NCBI RefSeq assembly: GCF_963422545.1
Contig: NZ_OY730252.1
Span: 1-32,144, forward strand
Reading direction: 5' to 3'
DNA length: 32,144 nucleotides
Source of the DNA: an uncultured Flavobacterium sp.
Lineage (GTDB): Bacteria; Bacteroidota; Bacteroidia; Flavobacteriales; Flavobacteriaceae
Shown here: piece by piece, positions 9,262 through 16,609 of the stretch
Numbering within the stretch: position 1 is the stretch's first letter
How the letters are laid out: each line of letters opens with the position of its first letter
Translations under genes and position numbers: made by a program
Notes under the pieces: model-generated
What the model was told of the DNA's origin: nothing
The model's database searches: none
The model's input: only the letters and a program-made list of their open reading frames with translations

Positions 9262-9539
9262 TTTAACCGCAAAGAGTGCAAAGTTTTTTTATTTGTAAGG
9301 CTTTTATAAAACTGCAAAGTTCGCAAAGCTTTGTATTGATAAAGCTTTGTGAATTTTGTGAACTCGTTATTTTTTATTCCCATATTTTTGTCATCCCGAG
9401 GAACGAGGGATCTCCGCAAGTAGCTCGACAAAGATTGATCGTCACTTTGCGGAGTTTCTTGCGGAGATCCCTCGTTCCTCGGGATGACAAGATTGCTAGC
9501 AATACTATAAGGTAAAGCTTCGCGCGCTTTGCGGTTAAA
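9262..9539. repeat. Composite palindromic element with 13-base outer and 33-base inner inverted repeats
   Basis: The outer ends are perfect inverted copies: TTTAACCGCAAAG at 9262-9274 and CTTTGCGGTTAAA at 9527-9539. Inside are several GCAAAG-type units (9270-9325) and a second, perfect 33-base inverted repeat (9388-9420 with 9458-9490) around a 37-base centre. The arms read as the peptide IPRNEGSP on both strands, which explains two apparent ORFs here. No transposase is present. The layout resembles a non-autonomous, MITE-like or REP-like element; copy number elsewhere in the genome cannot be seen. Confidence 0.8.
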
Positions 9540-9556
9540 AAACAACAACCAGAAAC

Positions 9557-9590
9557 AAAAAAGGTGTAATGAATATTTTCACTACACCTT
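9557..9590 (-). terminator. Terminator of the DUF349 gene
   Basis: AAGGTGTA (9561-9568) pairs with TACACCTT (9583-9590), and the stem continues inward after one mismatch. On the minus strand a T run follows (plus-strand A at 9557-9562). It lies 25 bases past the DUF349 stop codon. Confidence 0.75.
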
Positions 9591-9615
9591 AAAAATTAAT
9601 TTATGTACTTAAATC

Positions 9616-11607
9616 TTATTCGTGATTTAAGTTTCTTAATTGTTTCAATTTATCTTTCCATACATCAAGGCTTTCTTTGTGAATGGCAATGTTTTTGCGT
9701 ACTTCAAGAACAATTGAATTCTCTTTTTTAGCATTTTTAGTATTCGTAAAAAACTGAATATTATTCTCTAATTGGAAAATTTCATTTTGAACTTCTTCGA
9801 TTTTACGCATTAAGAAAATCTTTTCATTGTCTAATTTACGAGTATCGTTACTATCAGATAATGAATCAATACGGTTAGCAAAACGCATCATTTCAGTTTC
9901 TTTTTTACTCAAACTTAATTTTTCAAAAAGTGCATCCAGAATTTTATTGAATTTCCCTTCAATGTGACGTCTTGCAAAAGGTACTTTTCCGTAGCTTTTC
10001 CAGATTTCGATATGTTGTTTAATTGCATCCAAATCAGTTTTGTGATCACCAGTAAGTTGGTAAGCTCTCAAAACATCTAAATAGGCTTTTTTGTTGTCAA
10101 AAGCAGCTACCTCATCAACGTTTTCTTCTGATTTGTGTTCTTTTAATTTATCAAAATAATGATTACAAGCATCTTTAAATTCTTTCCAGATTTTATCTGA
10201 ATACTTTTTAGGAACGTGACCAATTTGTTTCCACTCTTCCTGAATTTGCTTCATGATTGGAGTAGTAGCACCAAAATCAATACTTTCTTGTAGTTCTTTG
10301 GCTTTTGCAACAAGAACCATTTTTTTATTTAAATTATCGTTCTGGTCTTTTTTAATGTCTTTGTAAAATGAATTTTTAAAAGAATTAAAATTTCTCACAG
10401 CAGTTTTAAAAGCAGCCCAAGTTTCTTCATTTACTTCTGATGGGACTTTTCCGGCAGCAAAAAACTCATTTCTAAGTGCTTCTACTTTCTGAATTTGTAC
10501 CAGCCATTGTGAGTGAGAATTTACTTTTTCAGTTCCTAAAACCTCAATTTTTGTAATGATTTCTTTCTTAACTTCAAGATTTTTTTGTTCGTTTGCTCTT
10601 TGGCTTTCGAACAAAATTTCTCTTTTGTCATGAATTTTTTTAGTTAACTCACTAAATTTATTCCAGATAGAATCACGGTGTTCTTTAGAAACCGGTCCAA
10701 TATCTTCTTTCCAGATTCTGTGTAAATCCTGCAATTCACGGAAAGCTTTGCTGATGTCAGTTTCATCAACTAATTCTTCAACACGAGCAATTATTTTCTG
10801 CTTTTGCTCTAAGTTGTATTTAAAATCCAAATCTCTAGCTTCACGATCCAGATGCAGATAATCATAAAAATTCTCTACGTGAAAGTGGTAGTTATTCCAA
10901 ACGTGATTGTATTTGTCTTTTGGGATTGCTCCGGCATTTTTCCATCTTTCTCTTAAATCATTAAAATGTTTAAGAGTGTCTTTGATGTTTTCCTGCGGAT
11001 TTATAAGTTCTTTTAGCTCCTCAACTATGGCAAGTCGATTCTCTAAATTTGATTTTAGATTTGTTTGTAAATGTTTAAAATGAGCATTTCTTTTTTCTCT
11101 AAAAACATTATAATATTCATCAAATTTAGATTTCATTGGAGAATGATATTCGAATTCTTCATTCGGATCTTCTTTAGAAGCGTTGAATTCTTCTTTTTTC
11201 TCCTCTATAAGATGGTTGTATTGTAGTAAAAATGCTTTTTTAATTTCTTCGATATGGTCTTTTACAGCCATTACTTTATCATCGTTGACCAATTTTTTCA
11301 ATTCATCAACAAGAGCATCCAAAGAAAAAGTGTTGTAATCCTGCATAGGAATATCATAACGCTCTTTTAGAGTTTCATCTTCACTTTCTTCGGCATTCGA
11401 ATTTGTTATAGCATCTAATGCAGTTTGGTGAGCAGTTTCTATAGTTTCAACTGTATTCTCTAATTCAACTTCGTTGTTCGAAATTTCATTTTCAGTTGTT
11501 ACTTCAGTGTCGACTGCTTCGGTAGCATTATTTTGTGTAGAATCGCTAATTTCGATTTCTAATTTTCCGTCTGCTTCTTGCAGGTTATCATTCTTTTCTT
11601 CTAACAT
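9616..11607 (-). CDS. DUF349 repeat protein
   Basis: A cytoplasmic protein of 663 residues with no signal peptide. Residues 1-85 are acidic and low in complexity. After that come five helical repeats of the DUF349 type, each with a Trp/aromatic helix followed by G-x-V/I-P or G-P-V: RWKNAGAIPK (221-230), IWKEDIGPVSK (298-308), RNEFFAAGKVPS (379-390), EWKQIGHVPKK (458-468) and IWKSYGKVPF (535-544). The C-terminal 90 residues are predicted coiled coil. The family is widespread in Bacteroidota and has no established molecular function. A full promoter (11642-11672) and terminator (9557-9590) suggest a single-gene unit. The shikimate gene and TPR gene lie nearby on the same strand, but an unrelated membrane-barrel gene separates them. 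Confidence 0.92.
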   Translation of the reverse strand: MLEEKNDNLQEADGKLEIEISDSTQNNATEAVDTEVTTENEISNNEVELENTVETIETAHQTALDAITNSNAEESEDETLKERYDIPMQDYNTFSLDALVDELKKLVNDDKVMAVKDHIEEIKKAFLLQYNHLIEEKKEEFNASKEDPNEEFEYHSPMKSKFDEYYNVFREKRNAHFKHLQTNLKSNLENRLAIVEELKELINPQENIKDTLKHFNDLRERWKNAGAIPKDKYNHVWNNYHFHVENFYDYLHLDREARDLDFKYNLEQKQKIIARVEELVDETDISKAFRELQDLHRIWKEDIGPVSKEHRDSIWNKFSELTKKIHDKREILFESQRANEQKNLEVKKEIITKIEVLGTEKVNSHSQWLVQIQKVEALRNEFFAAGKVPSEVNEETWAAFKTAVRNFNSFKNSFYKDIKKDQNDNLNKKMVLVAKAKELQESIDFGATTPIMKQIQEEWKQIGHVPKKYSDKIWKEFKDACNHYFDKLKEHKSEENVDEVAAFDNKKAYLDVLRAYQLTGDHKTDLDAIKQHIEIWKSYGKVPFARRHIEGKFNKILDALFEKLSLSKKETEMMRFANRIDSLSDSNDTRKLDNEKIFLMRKIEEVQNEIFQLENNIQFFTNTKNAKKENSIVLEVRKNIAIHKESLDVWKDKLKQLRNLNHE

Positions 11608-11641
11608 TTTAAATGTATAAGGTTTTTATTTTAAAGAGAGC

Positions 11642-11672
11642 GAAAGATAGTAAAGGTGTTTCTAAATACAAA
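11642..11672 (-). promoter_or_regulatory. Promoter of the DUF349 gene
   Basis: On the minus strand TTTG (11669-11672) is followed after exactly 19 bases by TATCTTTC (11642-11649), one base from the TAnnTTTG consensus. The predicted transcript start falls about 28 bases before the ATG. The remainder of the gap up to 11905 is AT-rich and shows only weak hairpins. Confidence 0.6.
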
Positions 11673-11905
11673 ATAAATCGTTTGTTTATACGTTATTTTA
11701 CGATGAAATTCTTATTTGTCGAAGTAATTTAGGGTTGTGATCTTGGTTTTTTGCTGTTTTTTTTAAAGTTAATTTAAATTACAAATAAATATTCATTTAA
11801 GAAAAATTGTGTGAAGTTGCTATTTTGATTCAATTGAACTGATTTTTTCTTCAATTAGAATAACTGTTGTGACTGTTTTTTTTGAAGTTTCTTTTAGTCA
11901 AAAGA

Positions 11906-12661
11906 TCAGAATAAAATTAGCATTCCAACTTCAATACCAAAATTATATGTTTTATGGCTTCCAAAACCAACGCTTGGATGTAGGTATGCCATATCGTTTT
12001 TGGTAATTTTTCTACCAAATTCTACAAAAGCATTATTGGGATATCCTTTATTGGTATTGTTATATCGAAAAGCAACATCGGCGGCAATCCAGTTTTTCCC
12101 CAGTATAAACATAAAATAATTCTCGAATGAAGTAAGATTTACATCATCTCTATTGTTTGACCCGGCAAAACTTATTTGATTTTCTAACGAAACAATCCAC
12201 AATGTACGATCTTTCTTTATGTATTTTCCGTAGAAAATAGTTGGAGCAAAGACCCATTTTCCTGATCCTAGAGCCGGATCACCAGCTGAGTTAGAAGTTA
12301 CTTTGGCACGAAAAGCAATTCCGTCATCGTTGTATTTTAAATATGGAATATAACTTACGCCAACACCAATATCACCAATTCCGGTTTTGTTTTTGGAGCT
12401 TGTATTTGTAGAAATTAAAGGAAGATCTACACGCAAGTTCCATGCATTATTGCCTATCGGATGTAAAAACCGAAGTTCTGTGGTGTTAAAAGAGCCTGTT
12501 TCAGTGTCTAAATATTCATTAAAGAGTAAAATAGTCTTTAAATAGTAGTGATAGCGGGCCTCTGTATAAATGTTTTTTTTATGCTCATTAATAGTATCCT
12601 GAGCTTGTAGTGGATTATAAAACAGAAAAATTAGCAAGAAAAACTGTAATGATTTTTTCAT
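11906..12661 (-). CDS. Outer-membrane beta-barrel protein, MetA-pathway (Phenol_MetA_deg) like
   Basis: A protein of 251 residues with a signal peptide (MKKSLQFFLLIFLFYNPLQA, cleavage before QDTINEH) and alternating hydrophobic strands that end in a C-terminal Phe, as expected for an outer-membrane barrel. The central pattern, LRVDLPLIS followed by TGIGDIGVGVSYIPYL and later G-D-P-A-L-G-S-G-K-W-V-F-A-P-T (about 127-141), resembles the transporter family named after the MetA pathway of phenol degradation. That family name reflects one member and does not show a substrate here. The gene stands alone between aroE (64 bases upstream) and the DUF349 gene (298 bases downstream). The substrate and regulation are unknown. 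Confidence 0.7.
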   Translation of the reverse strand: MKKSLQFFLLIFLFYNPLQAQDTINEHKKNIYTEARYHYYLKTILLFNEYLDTETGSFNTTELRFLHPIGNNAWNLRVDLPLISTNTSSKNKTGIGDIGVGVSYIPYLKYNDDGIAFRAKVTSNSAGDPALGSGKWVFAPTIFYGKYIKKDRTLWIVSLENQISFAGSNNRDDVNLTSFENYFMFILGKNWIAADVAFRYNNTNKGYPNNAFVEFGRKITKNDMAYLHPSVGFGSHKTYNFGIEVGMLILF

Positions 12662-12725
12662 AACCGTCTATTAATGAGTAGACTAAATTACGGAAAATAT
12701 TTTAACGTTTTAGAATTGCAAATTT

Positions 12726-13475
12726 TTATTTATTCCAGATTTTCCAGGCTTTTTCTGCTTGAAAAATAAGCATATCATAACCATTTTTTATCGTCGCACC
12801 TTTTTCTTTGGCGTTTTTTAAAAATTGAGTTTCAGCCGGATTATAAATTAAATCATACGCAATATGTTTCTCAGTAAAAAACTCGTATGGAAGATCTGGA
12901 CAAGCCTTAATATTTGGACTTGTACCCACGGGAGTACAATTGATTATAATCTGAAAATTATCAAAAGTAGTGGCGTTTATTAAGTTGTAATCAATAATAT
13001 TTTCTTTAGCTTCTCTCGAAACCAAAGTGTACGGAATATTAAGTTCGTCAAGTGCAAATGCAACGCCTTTTGATGCTCCGCCGGTACCCAGAATCAAAGC
13101 CTTTTTGTGATGCGGTTCTAATAATGGTTCTAATGATTTTTTGAAGCCATAATAATCGGTGTTGTAACCTTTTAATTTTCCGTTTTTGGTAAATTTAATT
13201 GTGTTTACAGCACCAATTAAGGCTGCTTTTCTTGAAAGTTTATCTAAAAAAGGGATGACTTGCTCTTTGTAAGGTATTGTAACATTTAAGCCTTTTAGAT
13301 CTGGATTGTCTTTTACTAATTCAGTGAAATTATTAATTTCAGAGATATCGAAATTTTCGTAGGTGTTACCGGCAAAAACTTCATCGCTAAATTTTTCTGT
13401 AAAATATCCTTTCGAAAAAGAGTAACTAATATTACGGCCCAACAAGCCAAAACGTCTTCTTAAAATATCAATCAT
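12726..13475 (-). CDS. aroE: Shikimate dehydrogenase (NADP)
   Basis: This cytoplasmic enzyme reduces 3-dehydroshikimate to shikimate in aromatic amino acid synthesis. The 249-residue protein has the shikimate-binding start FGLLGRNISYSFSKGYF (9-25), the catalytic lysine K70 in LNVTIPYKEQV, the motif GAVNTI with N91, the catalytic Asp107 in GYNTDYYGF, and the nucleotide-binding loop LGTGGASKG (129-137). INCTPVGTSPN and the C-terminal GYDMLIFQAEKAW are also typical. Its ATG overlaps the stop codon of the upstream TPR gene in the sequence TAATG, so the two are translationally coupled. The length is a little shorter than in E. coli (272 residues), as is normal for this phylum. Confidence 0.95.
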   Translation of the reverse strand: MIDILRRRFGLLGRNISYSFSKGYFTEKFSDEVFAGNTYENFDISEINNFTELVKDNPDLKGLNVTIPYKEQVIPFLDKLSRKAALIGAVNTIKFTKNGKLKGYNTDYYGFKKSLEPLLEPHHKKALILGTGGASKGVAFALDELNIPYTLVSREAKENIIDYNLINATTFDNFQIIINCTPVGTSPNIKACPDLPYEFFTEKHIAYDLIYNPAETQFLKNAKEKGATIKNGYDMLIFQAEKAWKIWNK

Positions 13476-14872
13476 TATTGTTTTCTATGTTTTTCAATAT
13501 AGTTTTTAACTGTTTTTTTTGACCAAACCACCGGAAATAAATCTTCGATTAAGATGTAATTGTCGAAGTTTAAACGTAAACCATTGCTCAAGTGAAATTT
13601 TGCTTTGGTAGTGTCCTGAATCATAAAATACAATCCGGCCAAACGATATTCGATTTCGTTTTCTTCCGGAAAATATTCTGTAGCTTGCAACAAAGTTTGA
13701 ATTGCACTTTCGAATTCGCCTAAAAACTGAAGAATATCGGTCCAGAATAACCAGGTGTCTAAAGCATAATCTCCAAATTCTACTGCTTTTCTATATCCAA
13801 ATTCAGCTTCTTCAAAGAAGTTCATTTGTTTATTGATCATCGCATAACGTTTCCAGTACAAACGATTTTGATTGTCGATTGCTAACGCTTTATTGACAAA
13901 GAATAACGCTTTTTGGAAGTTTTTCTGGCGAACGTAAAAATCAGTTATCGCAATCCAGCCTTTGTCTAAAAGCGGATCTTCGTGTACGGTTTGATTGTAA
14001 TATTGTAAGGCTTTCGCCGAATTGCCAAGCTTTTCGTAGCATTTTCCGATGCGTAATAATGCATAAGAAGTTGCGTCGTCTAATTCGATTGTACGGTTGT
14101 AGCTTTCGATAGCTTCGTCGTATTGTTTAAGACGTTCATAAGCTTTTGCTTTTTCCATGAATGCTCCTAAAAACTCATCGTCTATAAGGGTCGCATAGTC
14201 AAAAGCACGAATGGCATTTTTGTATTCTTTTACACCATAATGCAAACGCCCAAGCTGGTGCCAGGCAATTTCGCTATATGGGTTTTTATTGATATAATCG
14301 TTAAGATATAGAATGGCTTCCTGATTTTGATCTAAAAATTCAAAACAATAAACCACATTATATAAGGCAGATTGATCTTCTAAGTCTTCTTCAAGACATT
14401 TGATAAAACTGTCTTTTGCCATCTCAAGGTTATCCATGAAAAGATATTCCATTCCAATCAAGTTGTACACGTCAGCATAATCGTCTGTATATTGCAGGGC
14501 GATTTTAAGTAATTCTACTGCTTTTTCGTGTTGATCTCTCTTAGAACAAATATTGGCTTTCTGGATGTAAATTTCCTCGTTGTTAGGTTCAATTGCATAC
14601 AACTCATTCAGGAGTTTCTCGGCGATTTCTAGTTTGTCGTCGTAAACCAGCATTTCTACTTGTACTAATTTTAAGCCTGTAGATTTTGGGTGTTGGTCTA
14701 ATGCAAGTTTCAAGGCCTTTTTTGCTAAATTAGCCTTACCTATATCTAAATAATGAAGAATAATTTCTTCAAATTCTTCAGAATCAAAAAAGAGTACTTT
14801 GTTAGTTTTTAACATTGACTCAAATTTGGATAGGGATAGGTTATAATCTTCTTCTTCGTTGCTTAATTGCAT
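13475..14872 (-). CDS. Cytoplasmic tetratricopeptide repeat protein
   Basis: A protein of 465 residues built almost wholly of TPR units. Recognisable repeats include A-W-H-Q-L-G-R-L-H-Y-G-V-K-E-Y-K-N-A-I-R, A-K-A-Y-E-R-L-K-Q-Y-D-E-A-I-E-S-Y and I-G-K-C-Y-E-K-L-G-N-S-A-K-A-L-Q-Y-Y. There is no signal peptide or membrane segment, so it is probably a cytoplasmic protein-binding scaffold. The start at 14870-14872 is an ATG followed by an acidic segment (QLSNEEEDYN). The stop codon overlaps the aroE start, so both genes form one unit with the TPR gene first. No partner is indicated by the sequence, and no good promoter motif was found in the 272-base gap upstream. Confidence 0.88.
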   Translation of the reverse strand: MQLSNEEEDYNLSLSKFESMLKTNKVLFFDSEEFEEIILHYLDIGKANLAKKALKLALDQHPKSTGLKLVQVEMLVYDDKLEIAEKLLNELYAIEPNNEEIYIQKANICSKRDQHEKAVELLKIALQYTDDYADVYNLIGMEYLFMDNLEMAKDSFIKCLEEDLEDQSALYNVVYCFEFLDQNQEAILYLNDYINKNPYSEIAWHQLGRLHYGVKEYKNAIRAFDYATLIDDEFLGAFMEKAKAYERLKQYDEAIESYNRTIELDDATSYALLRIGKCYEKLGNSAKALQYYNQTVHEDPLLDKGWIAITDFYVRQKNFQKALFFVNKALAIDNQNRLYWKRYAMINKQMNFFEEAEFGYRKAVEFGDYALDTWLFWTDILQFLGEFESAIQTLLQATEYFPEENEIEYRLAGLYFMIQDTTKAKFHLSNGLRLNFDNYILIEDLFPVVWSKKTVKNYIEKHRKQ

Positions 14873-15066
14873 ACTTTGTTTATTTGAAATTAGCCTGTTA
14901 TAAATTTAGGCAACCATATTATTGTTGTGGGGAAAGGAAATTAATTGTTTTGAACAATTTAATTAACAATATGGACAGAATTCCTATTCTGTTTTTAGTC
15001 ATAATCTTCTTATTATTAAGGAGATTATTAATTATTATTATAGTTATTTTTAACGTAAAGCCCTAG

Positions 15067-15131
15067 CCCTGATAGCAGCGATATCCTTTTGTTTTTTTCT
15101 TTAAAAAACAAAAGATAAAGCGGATAGCAGG
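15067..15131. repeat. Long imperfect palindrome after the aminotransferase gene
   Basis: A 12-base perfect stem (CTTTTGTTTTTT at 15086-15097 with 15103-15114) has a 5-base loop and is flanked by imperfectly matching outer arms: CCTGATAGCAGCGATATC on the left, and the complement of GATAAAGCGGATAGCAGG on the right. It begins 14 bases after the aminotransferase stop codon and may end that transcript, although the T-rich part is inside the stem. It resembles a repeated intergenic element of flavobacteria, recalled from general knowledge and not checked. Confidence 0.6.
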
Positions 15132-15144
15132 AAATAGCTTCAAA

Positions 15145-16335
15145 TTATGCTTTTTGCTTCATGATTTCATCCATAACGTTTAAGATTATGGCACAACCTT
15201 CTTTTATTTCTTCATTAGAAATGGTTAATGGTGGTGTTATTCTAATGGCGCATCCTTCGAATAGCAACCAGAATAAAATGAGCCCTTTGTCTTGACAGTT
15301 TAAAATAACTTCGTTGGTTATTTCGGCTGTTTCAGTCATTGCTGCGAGCATTAATCCTTTTCCTCTAACTTCCTTTATCAAAGGATGTACCAAAAGCGAT
15401 CTGAAGAGTTTTTCCTTCTCTAAAGTTTCTTGTATTAGGTTAGTTTCAGTTAATTCCTGCAAAGTAGCCAGACATGCTGACGCAATGACAGGGTGACCTC
15501 CAAAAGTGGTAATGTGTCCTAACTTGGGATTTTCTGTCAAAAGATCCATTTTTTCTGCCGAAGCTGTAAAGGCTCCAACTGGCATTCCGCCACCCATTCC
15601 TTTTCCCATAACGACAATATCCGGAATGACATCGTAGTTTTGGAATCCAAAAAGTTTTCCGGTTCGACCAAATCCGGGTTGAATTTCGTCGACAATCATC
15701 ATCGCTCCAACTTCGTCGCAGCGTTTTCTGACTTTTTGTAAATAGTTGTCCTGAGGCTGAATAAATCCGGCACCTCCCTGAATAGTTTCTAAAAGTATTG
15801 CAGCTGTTCTGGTGGTTATTTTTTCTAAATCGGCTTCGTTATTAAAAGTGATAAAGTCAACATCCGGAAGCAGTGGGCGAAAGGCTTGTTTGCGTTCCTC
15901 GAATCCCATAACACTCATTGAACCCATTGTGTTACCGTGATAGGCGTTATGACATGAAATAAGCTGACTTCTGCCTGTTGCTCTTTTTGCTAATTTCAGT
16001 GCGCCTTCGATAGCTTCTGTACCTGAATTGACTAGATAAGTTTTGCTTAGAGATTCCGGTAGGAGTGAGGCCATTAATTTGCAATATTGAACGGCAGGAC
16101 TTTGCGAATATTCGCCATAAACCATCACATGCGAATATTTGTCTAATTGGTCTTTAATCGCCTGATTTACTCTCGGATGCTGATGCCCAAGCGTACAGGC
16201 TGAGACGCCTGCTACGAAATCTAAATATTTTTTATCGTTTGTATCATATATGTAAGATCCAATGGCATGTGAAACTTCCATTCCTAAAGGATAAGGAGAA
16301 GTTTGTGCCTGGTATTTTATAAAATCTGGATTCAT
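15145..16335 (-). CDS. Class III (ornithine/acetylornithine-type) PLP aminotransferase
   Basis: A cytoplasmic fold-type I aminotransferase of 396 residues that uses pyridoxal phosphate. Visible family features are the substrate-side Y-L-D-F-V-A-G-V segment (37-44), NSGTEAIEGALKLAKRATG (103-121) for cofactor phosphate binding, AYHGNTMGSMSVMG (131-144), VDEIQPGFGRTG (215-226) with Asp216 contacting the PLP ring, and Lys245 in VVMGKGMGGGMPVGAF as the Schiff-base lysine. TTFGGHP (about 273-279) is also conserved. It resembles acetylornithine, ornithine and 4-aminobutyrate aminotransferases, and the substrate cannot be decided from sequence alone; no arginine synthesis gene is adjacent. It lies downstream of the OstA-like gene, separated by 274 bases of short repeats, so it may have its own promoter. 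Confidence 0.9.
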   Translation of the reverse strand: MNPDFIKYQAQTSPYPLGMEVSHAIGSYIYDTNDKKYLDFVAGVSACTLGHQHPRVNQAIKDQLDKYSHVMVYGEYSQSPAVQYCKLMASLLPESLSKTYLVNSGTEAIEGALKLAKRATGRSQLISCHNAYHGNTMGSMSVMGFEERKQAFRPLLPDVDFITFNNEADLEKITTRTAAILLETIQGGAGFIQPQDNYLQKVRKRCDEVGAMMIVDEIQPGFGRTGKLFGFQNYDVIPDIVVMGKGMGGGMPVGAFTASAEKMDLLTENPKLGHITTFGGHPVIASACLATLQELTETNLIQETLEKEKLFRSLLVHPLIKEVRGKGLMLAAMTETAEITNEVILNCQDKGLILFWLLFEGCAIRITPPLTISNEEIKEGCAIILNVMDEIMKQKA

Positions 16336-16342
16336 TTTTTTT

Positions 16343-16390
16343 AAGGTGCTAAGGTGCTAAGTTGCTGAGATGCTAAGGTTCTGAGGTTTT
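16343..16390. repeat. 8-base degenerate tandem array (AAGGTGCT)
   Basis: Six consecutive 8-base units in register: AAGGTGCT twice, then AAGTTGCT, GAGATGCT, AAGGTTCT and GAGGTTTT. The array starts 7 bases upstream of the aminotransferase start codon and so lies in its 5' leader. Confidence 0.8.
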
Positions 16391-16430
16391 TGTTTCAAGT
16401 TTCAGGTTGCTGAAAACAGAGACCGAGACT

Positions 16431-16604
16431 GAAAACTGCGACTATATTCTACCGCAAAGATCGCAAAGATTTACGCAAAGTTTGTAAGCTTAAAATTAAG
16501 ATTGCATTTAAATGCAAAGATCTCAAAGCTTTGAAAAACTGCGACTGCGACTGAAAACTGCGACTAAATTTCACCGCAAAGCCTGTAAACTGAAAACTGC
16601 GACT
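16431..16604. repeat. Interspersed short repeats (GAAAACTGCGACT and CGCAAAG units)
   Basis: The 13-mer GAAAACTGCGACT occurs exactly three times (16431, 16553, 16592), with a partial copy at 16534-16545. CGCAAAG occurs at 16454, 16462, 16474 and 16575, with related TGCAAAG at 16513. The ACCGCAAAG unit is shared with the composite element at 9262. No reading frame spans the region. Confidence 0.75.
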
Positions 16605-16609
16605 GAAAA

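Noticed and set aside
9246..9548. ORFs of 79-100 residues on both strands over the repeat element
   Set aside because: They share the peptide IPRNEGSP because of the perfect inverted repeat; the frames are a by-product of the palindrome.
11690..11905. Small RNA or terminator after the outer-membrane barrel gene
   Set aside because: Only weak AT hairpins such as AATTGAA/TTCAATT are present, with no clear promoter or T run.
16343..16604. CRISPR-like array
   Set aside because: Units are 7-13 bases, there are no regular spacers and no cas genes are nearby.
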